A stretch of 64,000 nucleotides of DNA from contig NZ_LBHV01000011.1 of assembly GCF_001005825.1 (NCBI RefSeq), positions 94,684 to 158,683 of the forward strand. The letters run 5' to 3'. The stretch's first letter is position 1; every line of letters begins with the position of its first letter. Both the position numbers and the translations under genes were made by a program. Below are positions 1 to 7,547 of this stretch, piece by piece. The notes beneath the pieces were generated by a model. It saw only the letters and a program-made list of their open reading frames with translations. It made no database searches and was not told the origin of the DNA. This stretch comes from Rhizobium sp. LC145 (lineage in GTDB: Bacteria > Pseudomonadota > Alphaproteobacteria > Rhizobiales > Rhizobiaceae).

Positions 1-186
1 AACCCTTCCCTTGAGACAATCGCTTTGCGAGACGGCGCTTGCAGGCCTGGATGATGATCGGCATGTGTCGCAGAGTTCTGTCAGGGAAGGCGGAGTGCTT
101 CTCCGAATGTCGCAGGACCGGCCGCCGACATACTTCGTTACAATTTTTCCCTAGGAGGACATTCGGCCTTCTCCTATTCTCGATGC

Positions 187-918
187 GTGAGCACCACCGT
201 CAGCCCAACACCCCATATCGTTGTCGTCGATGACCATCGCGACATTCGCGATCTGGTGGGAAAATATCTGGCTCAGCACGGCTACAGGATCAGCCTGGCC
301 GAGAGCGGGGGAGCCCTTCGGCGGCTGCTCGACCGCAGCTCGCCCGATCTCGTCGTGCTCGACGTCATGATGCCGGGAGAGGATGGCTTGTCGATCTGCC
401 GCCAGTTGCGAAGTCGGGGCGAGCTTCCGATCATTCTCCTGACGGCAATGAGCGACGAGACGGACCGCATCATCGGCCTGGAACTCGGAGCGGACGACTA
501 CGTCACAAAGCCCTTCAATCCCCGCGAGCTGCTGGCGCGCATCAAGGCGGTGCTCCGGCGCGTCCATAGCCTGCCGCCGCGGCGCGGAACCCTGAAGGTC
601 AGGACCGTGGGCTTCGACCGCTGGGTTCTCGACACGGGACGGAGGGAGATCATCGGCCCCGACGAGATCGCCGTGCCACTTTCGACCGCGGAATTCCGCC
701 TCCTTTCGGTTTTCATCGACCATGCGGGACTGGTGCTCAACCGCGATCAGCTTCTCGACCTGACCGTCGGGCGCGCTGCCGACAGCTTCGACCGCAGTAT
801 CGACAACCAGGTCAGCCGGTTGAGGAAAAAGATCGAAGCCGACCCGCGCAACCCTGTGCTAATCAAGACTCATTGGGGCGGCGGCTACAGCTTCACGGCA
901 AGGATCGAGCCGTCATGA
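187..918 (+). CDS. OmpR/PhoB-family response regulator
   Basis: Cytoplasmic two-component response regulator of 243 aa. An N-terminal receiver domain (about residues 10-122) carries the acidic pair VVDD, the phospho-acceptor Asp59 in VVLDVMMP and the conserved lysine in TKPFNP. A C-terminal winged-helix DNA-binding domain (about 140-240) ends with the usual GGGYSF motif. The start is GTG, with an AGGAGG-like run about 30 bases upstream rather than at ideal spacing, so the start could be slightly off. The stop overlaps the ATG of the downstream kinase (ATGA), so the two are co-translated and are very probably a cognate pair. The stimulus and targets cannot be read from the sequence. Confidence 0.93.
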   Translation: MSTTVSPTPHIVVVDDHRDIRDLVGKYLAQHGYRISLAESGGALRRLLDRSSPDLVVLDVMMPGEDGLSICRQLRSRGELPIILLTAMSDETDRIIGLELGADDYVTKPFNPRELLARIKAVLRRVHSLPPRRGTLKVRTVGFDRWVLDTGRREIIGPDEIAVPLSTAEFRLLSVFIDHAGLVLNRDQLLDLTVGRAADSFDRSIDNQVSRLRKKIEADPRNPVLIKTHWGGGYSFTARIEPS

Positions 919-2399
919 CTGGCTGGTGGCGACGGAGCTTGGCGGCGCAGTTCATCTGTCTGATCCTGCTTGCGCTTGTGGTCTCCCAGAGCATCGGCCT
1001 CTTGGTTTCCTGGGACGAGCGCGGCCAAGCGCTGCGCGCCGCCGCCAAGAGCGAATTCTTGAGCCGCGCCGCCTCGATCGCGAAGCTGGTCGAGGTGACT
1101 CCGCCGGAGCTTAAGAGTGATGTTTTGCGGGCAAGCGACACGGCAAGCACGCGATTCTGGATTTCAGCGGACAGCCCGGAAACGGCCCGGGCCTGGCAGG
1201 ATCTGGCAAGCGCCCAGCTCGCCGCCCCCCTGGCAGGGTTTGCGAAGCTGAACAAGCAGCAGCTCCCGCCGCTGCCGCCGGATCCGAAAGTGCCGAAGAT
1301 CTACCCGGTGGAAGGTTCCGCCGGCACCGCCGCGGCGGCTAGCACGATCCTGTGGACCGATCTGTCACCGTCGGCCTGGCCCCTGTCGCAGCCTGCGAAA
1401 TTCGCCTCGCTCAAACGCATCAACGGCATGGGTCTCGCTGTGCAGCTCGGCGGCGGCGCATGGCTGAACGCCGTCGTCTCCAAGCCGATCGCCAACGCCA
1501 TCTGGACGCAGCAATCGGCCATCTCGCTCGCCATCACCGCGCTCGTTCTTTCCGGGATCGGAATTTTCGTCGCGCGCCGGATCGCCCGTCCGATAAGGCG
1601 TCTGGCTGTTGCCGCCGAGGCGCTCGGCCGCGGCGAGGCCGTGCCGCCGCTACCCGAACAAGGGCCGGACGACATTCGCCAGATGACCGAGGCGTTCAAC
1701 CTAATGCAGGCGCGCCTGCAGCGCTTCGTCGACGACCGGACCCGCATGCTGGCGGCGATCGGCCACGACCTGCGCACGCCGATCACATCGCTGAGGCTGC
1801 GCGCCGAGTTCGTTTCCGATCCCGAACTGCAGGAGCGCATGCTGGCGACCCTCGACGAGATGCAGTCGATGACCGAAGCCACGCTTGCCTTCGCCCGCGA
1901 GGAGGCGACGCTCGAAGAGACCCGTAGCGTGGACCTCACCGCCCTCATCTCCAGCCTGTGCGACGACCTAGCCGATCTCGGTCTCGACGTGACGTTTGCC
2001 TGCGCATCGAGGATCGGCTACCGGTGCCGGCCCGACGCCTTGCGCCGGGCGATAAGAAATCTCGTGGAAAACGCGGTGCGTTACGGCAAGCGGGCGCGCG
2101 TCTCGCTCGAAAAGCGCGCCGACAGCCTGACCATCCTCGTCGAGGATGACGGCCCCGGCATACCGGTTGCCGATTTCGAGCGGGTCTTCGTGCCGTTCTT
2201 CCGCCTTGAGCATTCGCGCAACCGCGAGACCGGCGGCGTCGGCCTCGGCCTGTCGATCGCCCGTGCGATAGCCCGCCATCACGGCGGCGATATCACGCTT
2301 GAGAACATCAGCCGGGGTTTCCAGGCGGCGATCCGGTTGCCGCTGATCGGCCAGCTGAGAGAATTTCCGAATACAATGCCGGTGGGGGCTCAGCCCTGA
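915..2399 (+). CDS. EnvZ-like sensor histidine kinase
   Basis: Inner-membrane sensor kinase of 494 aa, starting at the ATG that overlaps the response-regulator stop. The order is: TM1 (about residues 10-32), a periplasmic sensor segment of about 170 residues rich in Pro/Ala, TM2 (about 200-222), HAMP, a HisKA domain with His284 in GHDLRTP, and a HATPase domain with the N box NLVENAVRYG and G boxes DDGPGIP and GGVGLGLS. It should autophosphorylate and pass phosphate to the regulator just upstream. The periplasmic domain is not recognised, so the signal is unknown. Its 3' end overlaps the 3' end of the convergent LysR gene by 10 bases. Confidence 0.92.
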   Translation: MTGWWRRSLAAQFICLILLALVVSQSIGLLVSWDERGQALRAAAKSEFLSRAASIAKLVEVTPPELKSDVLRASDTASTRFWISADSPETARAWQDLASAQLAAPLAGFAKLNKQQLPPLPPDPKVPKIYPVEGSAGTAAAASTILWTDLSPSAWPLSQPAKFASLKRINGMGLAVQLGGGAWLNAVVSKPIANAIWTQQSAISLAITALVLSGIGIFVARRIARPIRRLAVAAEALGRGEAVPPLPEQGPDDIRQMTEAFNLMQARLQRFVDDRTRMLAAIGHDLRTPITSLRLRAEFVSDPELQERMLATLDEMQSMTEATLAFAREEATLEETRSVDLTALISSLCDDLADLGLDVTFACASRIGYRCRPDALRRAIRNLVENAVRYGKRARVSLEKRADSLTILVEDDGPGIPVADFERVFVPFFRLEHSRNRETGGVGLGLSIARAIARHHGGDITLENISRGFQAAIRLPLIGQLREFPNTMPVGAQP

Positions 2400-3292
2400 G
2401 AGGGCTTTCCGAAGCGCTCGACAAGCCACTGGATGAAGACCTTCAGCCTGGCACTCTGATGTCTGCCGGGAGCATAGACGACACGGAACGGCAGCGTCGG
2501 ATGGCTCCATTCGCCCAAAACCTCGACGAGCTCTCCCGACTGCAGGTAGGGCAGGAGGAACGGTCTCAGGTTCTGGCCGACCCCCATTCCCGCCAGGATC
2601 ATGGCGATCTGGCCATTGTCCTCATTGGCGGAGAATTGCAGGTCGCTGACGAGGTGCCGGTGACCGGATTTCTCGAAGGCCAGCGGTTTCATCCGGCCGT
2701 CGGCATGGGAAAAGAAGCCGACCGCAACATGGTTGGCGGCGAGGTCTTCCGGAGACGCCGGCGCTCCCATCCGCTCCAGATAGGCCGGCGAGGCGCAGGT
2801 CACGAAGTCCGCATCGAACAGATGCCTTGCGATCAAGGTTTCGTCGCCGATCTCCCCTGCCCTGATGGCGCAATCGACCCCTTCCCCGATGATGTTTGCG
2901 GGCCGGTTGCCGATGCCCAGCGCGATGGAGATATGCGGATACTGCCGATGGAAATCCGGCAGATACGGGATCAGGACATTCTGCGCGAAGGTCGGGTGGG
3001 ACTCGATGCGAAGATGGCCTCTCGGCGTCAGCTTCCTGCCCCGCACGGCGCTGTCGGCCTCATCGACCTCCGCCACCAGGCGCGCCGCATACCGGTAATA
3101 TTCCTCACCCTCGGCAGTCACCACGACATTGCGCGTGGTCCTGTTCATCAACCTTGCGCCGAGATGCTTTTCGAGATCGGTGACGAGCTTGCTGACCGTC
3201 GAGCGCGGCACCTGAAGCTGGTTGGCGGCGCCCCGGAAAGACCCGGTATCGACGACCCGCACGAAGGCCCGCATGGCTAGGAGCTGATTCAC
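2390..3292 (-). CDS. LysR-family transcriptional regulator
   Basis: LysR-type regulator of 300 aa with an N-terminal helix-turn-helix (about residues 1-60, RGAANQLQVPRSTVSKLV) and a C-terminal LysR substrate-binding domain (about 88-295). It belongs to the large group annotated as CrgA- or DsdC-like regulators of short operons. It is divergent from the arginase-family gene at 3438, and the 145-base gap holds a dyad (3315-3332) suited to a LysR tetramer. The likely role is control of that enzyme and of itself; the inducer is unknown. Confidence 0.9.
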   Translation of the reverse strand: MNQLLAMRAFVRVVDTGSFRGAANQLQVPRSTVSKLVTDLEKHLGARLMNRTTRNVVVTAEGEEYYRYAARLVAEVDEADSAVRGRKLTPRGHLRIESHPTFAQNVLIPYLPDFHRQYPHISIALGIGNRPANIIGEGVDCAIRAGEIGDETLIARHLFDADFVTCASPAYLERMGAPASPEDLAANHVAVGFFSHADGRMKPLAFEKSGHRHLVSDLQFSANEDNGQIAMILAGMGVGQNLRPFLLPYLQSGELVEVLGEWSHPTLPFRVVYAPGRHQSARLKVFIQWLVERFGKPSQG

Positions 3293-3314
3293 GGTATTCC
3301 CCCGTTCCGGTCAT

Positions 3315-3332
3315 TGTCCATAATCTTGGACA
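3315..3332. promoter_or_regulatory. Dyad between LysR and arginase-family gene
   Basis: TGTCCA and TGGACA arms separated by six bases (TAATCT) lie in the divergent gap, close to the LysR start. The symmetry and position fit an autoregulatory LysR box; assignment to this regulator is inference. Confidence 0.4.
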
Positions 3333-3437
3333 GAGTTGCTATAAATCCGCTATTTTGTTCCTGTTTTCAATCACCAGCTATGTCCTGTCCCAGCAAGGGT
3401 AAACCGATCCGAATTCCCGACAGGAAAGAGTGAGACC

Positions 3438-4316
3438 ATGACAATCGACCCGAAAAACATTCTGCGCCTGAACCTTCCGCAATGGCAGGGCGGGGATCAC
3501 CCAGACTACAGGATAGGCGCGCGCGTTCTTGCAGCGATCGCGCCGGAGGCGCAGGGACCGGAGGAAACGATTGCGGTGCCCGAAGCCCCGGACGCCACGC
3601 GACCGGTCGAGCAGGGCATCGTTTCCCGCAAGCCGCTTCTGGACCAGCTTGCCGCAGCCAGATCGGCGATCGCCCGGCACGATCCCGACGCCATCGTCAC
3701 GCTTGGCGGCGACTGCCTCGTCAACCTCGCGCCCACGGCATATCTCAGCGCGCGGTATGGCGAGGATCTTGCGGTTCTTTGGGTGGACGCGCATCCCGAC
3801 GTGATGACCGCGAAGCAGTTCCGCAACGCCCATGCGCATGTGCTCGCCATGCTGATGGGGATAGGCGATCCGGACTTCGTGGCCGCCGTGCCGAAGCCGG
3901 TGAAGGGAGACCGGGTTCTTTATGTCGGCCTGACCGAAACCGCGCCCTACGAAACGGATTTCATTCCAGAGCACGGAATGACGCGCCTCAGCCCGGAAGA
4001 CCTGGCCGGCTCCGCCGAGCCCGTGCTGCAATGGCTGCGCGCCTCGGGCGCGAAGAAGGTCGCGGTGCATTTCGACCTGGATGTTCTCGACCCCTCGCTC
4101 TACGACTTCCTTCTCTCGCAGGACCCCGATGCCAAACCGAATGCCTATGAGGGCGTTGCGAAAGGCCGGATGCGCTTCGAGGAGGTGGCCAATATTCTGA
4201 AGGCCGTGGATGCGGAAGCCGATATCGTGGGACTGGCGATCGCCGAATACATGCCGTGGAGCGCGATCAAGCTTTCGAAGCTCCTTGAGACGCTCCCCCT
4301 CCTCGGCAAACGGTGA
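3438..4316 (+). CDS. Arginase/agmatinase/ureohydrolase-family enzyme
   Basis: Cytoplasmic ureohydrolase-fold enzyme of 292 aa, the usual family length. Family members hydrolyse a guanidino compound (arginine, agmatine, guanidinobutyrate, formiminoglutamate) to urea or formamide at a two-manganese site. Visible metal motifs are DAHPD (family DAHxD) and HFDLDVLDP (family DxDxxDP). The first motif, normally GGDH, reads GGDC, so the histidine that binds one manganese is a cysteine. This paralogue group therefore may bind metal differently or have another substrate, and the substrate cannot be named. An RBS-like GGAAAGAG sits about 8 bases before the ATG. It is divergent from a LysR gene that probably regulates it. 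Confidence 0.85.
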   Translation: MTIDPKNILRLNLPQWQGGDHPDYRIGARVLAAIAPEAQGPEETIAVPEAPDATRPVEQGIVSRKPLLDQLAAARSAIARHDPDAIVTLGGDCLVNLAPTAYLSARYGEDLAVLWVDAHPDVMTAKQFRNAHAHVLAMLMGIGDPDFVAAVPKPVKGDRVLYVGLTETAPYETDFIPEHGMTRLSPEDLAGSAEPVLQWLRASGAKKVAVHFDLDVLDPSLYDFLLSQDPDAKPNAYEGVAKGRMRFEEVANILKAVDAEADIVGLAIAEYMPWSAIKLSKLLETLPLLGKR

Positions 4317-4319
4317 ACT

Positions 4320-4356
4320 GGAATACCGGCGGAAGTCGAAAGCCCGCCGGCATTCC
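4320..4356. terminator. Bidirectional hairpin between convergent genes
   Basis: GGAATACCGGCGG pairs with CCGCCGGCATTCC (one mismatch) around an 11-base loop. It sits between the stop of the arginase-family gene and the stop of the convergent mutase gene. There is no long U tract, so termination efficiency is uncertain, but the position fits a shared terminator. Confidence 0.6.
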
Positions 4357-4365
4357 AACCCATCC

Positions 4366-6501
4366 TCAGATATTGCGCCGCTTTCCCTCGATGAGGTCGA
4401 GCACCTTGTTGGCGGCATCCAGCACATTGGTGCCGGGGCCGAAGACGGCGGCGACGCCGTGTTCTATCAGGTAATCGTAATCCTGCCGCGGGATGACGCC
4501 GCCCACCACGACGATGATGTTTTCCGCGCCCTTGGCCTTCAGCGCCTCGACGAGCTGGGGGCCGAGCGTCCGATGGCCGGCGGCGAGCGAGGACATGCCG
4601 ACCACCTGGACCTTTTCCCGGATCGCAAGATCGGCTGCCTCTTCCGGCGTCTGGAAGAGCGGGCCGGCAAGCACGTCGAAACCGATATCCCCGAAGGCGG
4701 ACGCGATGACCTTGGCGCCCCGGTCGTGCCCATCCTGGCCGAGCTTGGCGACCATGATTTTCGGCTTGCCGGAGGCCTTCGCATAATTGGATAGCCGGCT
4801 AACGATCGTCCGGTATTCCGGATCGTCGTCATAGGCGGGGCCGTAGATATCGCTCACCACTTCCGGCACGGCCGAATGATCCCCGAAGGCTTTGCGCATC
4901 GAATCCGAAATCTCACCCACCGTGGCGCGGGCACGCGCCGCCTCCACCGCGGCTTCCAGAAGATTGCCCTTGCCGGTGCGGGCGACCTCGGCCAGGGCAT
5001 CAAGCGTTTGTTCGACCTGTCTCGGATCGCGCTGCCGGCGCACCTCCTCCAGCCGCCTGATCTGCGCATTGCGCACGGCGGTATTGTCGATGGCGAGAAT
5101 GTCGAGCTCGTCCTCATTCTCCAGCCGGTACTTGTTGACCCCGACGATGATCTCCTCGCCGCGATCGACGCGTGCCTGGCGAAGCGTGGCCGCTTCCTCG
5201 ATCATCCGCTTCGGCAGGCCTTCCGCGACCGCCCTGGTCATACCTCCGAGGGACTCGACCTCCTTGATGAGCGTCCAGGCTTTTTCAGCCAATTCGTTCG
5301 TCAGGCTTTCGACATAGTAGGAGCCGGCGAGCGGATCGACGACCTTGGTGACGCCCGTTTCGTGGCTCAGGATGAGCTGGGTATTGCGGGCGATGCGGGC
5401 GGAAAAATCCGTCGGCAAGGCCATGGCCTCGTCCAGCGCATTGGTGTGCAGCGACTGCGTGCCGCCAAGCACGGCAGACAGCGCCTCGTAAGCCGTGCGG
5501 ATGACGTTGTTATAGGGGTCCTGCTCCTGCAGCGAGACGCCCGACGTCTGGCAATGGGTGCGCAGCATCAGCGAGGAGGCCTTTTGTGGCTTGAACTCCT
5601 CCATGATGCGCGACCAGAGGAGGCGTGCGGCGCGGAGCTTCGCCGCCTCCATGAAGAAGTTCATGCCGATGGCGAAGAAGAAGGAAAGCCGCCCGGCGAA
5701 ATCATCGACATTCAGGCCCTTGGCGAGGGCGGCGCGCACATATTCGCGCCCGTCGGCGAGCGTGAAGGCGAGTTCCTGCACGAGCGTCGCGCCGGCTTCC
5801 TGCATATGGTAGCCGGAGATCGAGATCGAATTGAAGCGCGGCATTTCCTTCGCCGTATATTCGATGATGTCGGCGACGATCCGCATCGAGGGGTCGGGCG
5901 GATAGATATAGGTGTTGCGGACCATGAACTCCTTGAGGATATCGTTCTGGATGGTTCCGGAAAGCTCGGCCCGCGAACAGCCCTGCTCCTCACCCGCGAC
6001 GATGAAAGAGGCGAGTATCGGGATGACCGCGCCGTTCATGGTCATCGACACGGACATTTCCTTGAGTGGAATGCCGTCGAAGAGGATCTTCATGTCCTCG
6101 ACGCTATCGATCGCGACGCCCGCCTTGCCGACATCGCCCTCGACACGCGGATGATCCGAATCATAGCCGCGATGGGTGGCGAGATCGAAGGCGACCGAGA
6201 GGCCCTTCTGGCCGGCAGCGAGATTGCGGCGATAGAAGGCGTTGGAGGCTTCGGCGGTGGAGAAGCCGGCATATTGGCGGATCGTCCACGGCCTTCCGGC
6301 ATACATGGTGGCGCGTGGGCCACGCACGAAAGGCTCGAAGCCGGGAAGCGAGTGCAGGTGATCGATCCCCTGCAGGTCGTCGGCCGTATAGAGCGGCTTC
6401 ACCTCGATGCCTTCGGGCGTACGCCAGACGAGCGTTTCGGGCGATGCCTTCAACTCTTTTTCGGCGAGTGCTTTCCAGTCTTTTATGGTCTTGTCGGTCA
6501 C
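4366..6501 (-). CDS. scpA: Methylmalonyl-CoA mutase, single-chain form
   Basis: Adenosylcobalamin-dependent mutase of 711 aa that interconverts (R)-methylmalonyl-CoA and succinyl-CoA, the last step feeding propionyl-CoA into the TCA cycle. The N-terminal TIM-barrel substrate domain (about residues 20-550) is followed by a C-terminal B12-binding domain with DGHDRG, the DxHxxG motif whose His is the lower cobalt ligand. The length matches the homodimeric Sbm/ScpA type (in Sinorhizobium called bhbA). I chose GTG at 6501 because GGAGGAGG lies just upstream; a longer reading frame runs to 6531. Downstream of pccA on the same strand but separated from it by an opposing vapBC pair, so it probably has its own promoter. 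No B12 riboswitch was seen in its leader. Confidence 0.95.
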   Translation of the reverse strand: MTDKTIKDWKALAEKELKASPETLVWRTPEGIEVKPLYTADDLQGIDHLHSLPGFEPFVRGPRATMYAGRPWTIRQYAGFSTAEASNAFYRRNLAAGQKGLSVAFDLATHRGYDSDHPRVEGDVGKAGVAIDSVEDMKILFDGIPLKEMSVSMTMNGAVIPILASFIVAGEEQGCSRAELSGTIQNDILKEFMVRNTYIYPPDPSMRIVADIIEYTAKEMPRFNSISISGYHMQEAGATLVQELAFTLADGREYVRAALAKGLNVDDFAGRLSFFFAIGMNFFMEAAKLRAARLLWSRIMEEFKPQKASSLMLRTHCQTSGVSLQEQDPYNNVIRTAYEALSAVLGGTQSLHTNALDEAMALPTDFSARIARNTQLILSHETGVTKVVDPLAGSYYVESLTNELAEKAWTLIKEVESLGGMTRAVAEGLPKRMIEEAATLRQARVDRGEEIIVGVNKYRLENEDELDILAIDNTAVRNAQIRRLEEVRRQRDPRQVEQTLDALAEVARTGKGNLLEAAVEAARARATVGEISDSMRKAFGDHSAVPEVVSDIYGPAYDDDPEYRTIVSRLSNYAKASGKPKIMVAKLGQDGHDRGAKVIASAFGDIGFDVLAGPLFQTPEEAADLAIREKVQVVGMSSLAAGHRTLGPQLVEALKAKGAENIIVVVGGVIPRQDYDYLIEHGVAAVFGPGTNVLDAANKVLDLIEGKRRNI

Positions 6502-6568
6502 CCGTTTCCTCCTCCATGCGCCTTTGGACACGCGCGCCGTCGACGCGGTGTTTATTTATAGTGTTCGG

Positions 6569-6627
6569 ACGGGGCGCTGAAAGCTGCCTCTTGTATTAGT
6601 AAAAAGTAGCACCTCTCAGCGCCCCGT
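6569..6627. repeat. Interrupted palindrome in mutase leader
   Basis: ACGGGGCGCTGA and its exact reverse complement TCAGCGCCCCGT are separated by 35 AT-richer bases. It lies about 70 bases upstream of the mutase start. It could be a long RNA stem, an operator pair or a small inserted repeat element. Confidence 0.6.
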
Positions 6628-6781
6628 TCAGCGATTTTTATCCGCGACTCCGATCCCTCTGCAGTGGCCGCGCAAGGGACATTAAGGCGAGGAACTTGCC
6701 GTTTTTAGGCCGAACCCTCTCGCCACCCCATTCACTGTCGCAGCTCAATCCAATAGGACTCTTGAATATCAAGCCATCATT

Positions 6782-6797
6782 TGCCATCTTGATGGCA
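6782..6797. promoter_or_regulatory. vapBC operator palindrome
   Basis: TGCCATC-TT-GATGGCA is a perfect 7-base inverted repeat about 35 bases upstream of vapB. A third half-site (GCCATC) at 6773 extends it. A weak promoter (TTGAAT near 6762, CATCTT near 6785) would be overlapped by it. VapBC complexes typically bind such palindromes to repress their own operon. Confidence 0.6.
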
Positions 6798-6830
6798 GTT
6801 CGTATTTATCCTTCTCGGTAGGAGGTAGGA

Positions 6831-7079
6831 ATGGCCGAACCACAGCTTTCCGTCCGCAGCTCAAAGGCGCGCGACCTCGCACACCGGCTTGCCCGCCGTG
6901 AAAACCGTTCAATCGCTGATGTGGTCGAACGTGCGCTCGAAGCTTATGAGATCCGCGAAGCGGGGCGCGAGCCCGCCTCTACCTTCTATAGCCGGCTGGC
7001 GGCGCAAGCCGGCAGCGACATCGATCTGGAAGCAGTCATTCGCGAAAATCGTCACCCTCATAAGGGCATCGATCTTTGA
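6831..7079 (+). CDS. vapB: VapB-type antitoxin (PSK/Rv0623-like)
   Basis: Small antitoxin of 82 aa. The N-terminal half (LSVRSSKARDLAHRLARREN) is the ribbon-helix-helix-like segment of the Rv0623/PSK antitoxin group, and the C-terminal tail is charged and probably flexible, as expected for a toxin-neutralising segment. A clear AGGAGG precedes the ATG. Its stop overlaps the TTG start of the PIN-domain toxin by four bases, so translation is coupled. It probably represses the operon through the palindrome at 6782-6797. Confidence 0.85.
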   Translation: MAEPQLSVRSSKARDLAHRLARRENRSIADVVERALEAYEIREAGREPASTFYSRLAAQAGSDIDLEAVIRENRHPHKGIDL

Positions 7080-7489
7080 TTTTCCTCGATACCAACGTTG
7101 TTTCCGAAACCTTGAAAAAGACGCCGGACGACGCGGTGATTGCTTGGCTGATTCGATACGACGCCGAACTCGCGCTGCCTACCGTAACGATTGCGGAGAT
7201 AGCATTCGGTATTCAGAAGATCAGGCCCGATCAACGCGCTGAACGGCTAGAGCAGGGATTGTCAGACTGGCGGCGTCGATTTGCCGATCGAATTTTTGGC
7301 CTGACAGAAGAGGCCGCGCTGGCCTATGGGAAAATCATGGGCACTGCTGTTCGACAGGGACGCGGGATGTCTGCGCCTGACGGCATGATTGCTGCGATTG
7401 CGCGGGTTAACGGTGGCCGTTTAGCGACCCGCAACCTGAGGGACTTCGAGACAGCGGGGCTCGATCTTATATGTCCCTGGGATTTCTGA
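7076..7489 (+). CDS. vapC: VapC-type PIN-domain ribonuclease toxin
   Basis: PIN-domain toxin of 137 aa, the normal length, expected to cleave RNA (tRNA or rRNA in characterised relatives) in a Mg-dependent way when freed from VapB. The acidic catalytic residues are visible: Asp in FLDTNV, Glu in AEIAFGI, Asp in APDGMIAAIA, and Asp in NLRDFE near the C terminus. It starts at TTG, overlapping the antitoxin stop (TTGA). All catalytic positions are intact, so the toxin is probably functional. It is transcribed against the flanking propionate genes. Confidence 0.88.
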   Translation: MIFLDTNVVSETLKKTPDDAVIAWLIRYDAELALPTVTIAEIAFGIQKIRPDQRAERLEQGLSDWRRRFADRIFGLTEEAALAYGKIMGTAVRQGRGMSAPDGMIAAIARVNGGRLATRNLRDFETAGLDLICPWDF

Positions 7490-7547
7490 CGCCTGGCCGC
7501 AGCAATCGGTTCACGGATTCAGCTGCCCCAGCTTCTCACCACCCGCC

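Larger units (their letters stand above)
6502..6830. other. Gap between mutase and vapBC
   Basis: About 330 bases without a gene. It contains the mutase leader with a large interrupted palindrome (6569-6627) and, at the far end, the vapBC promoter and operator. Nothing else was recognised. Confidence 0.6.

Noticed and set aside
4876..6561. 561-codon open frame opposite the mutase gene
   Set aside because: It lies wholly antisense to a well-supported gene; high GC keeps antisense frames open. No RBS or recognisable domain.
6502..6830. Possible cobalamin riboswitch before the B12-dependent mutase
   Set aside because: No B12-box-like sequence was seen; only a palindrome and vapBC control elements.
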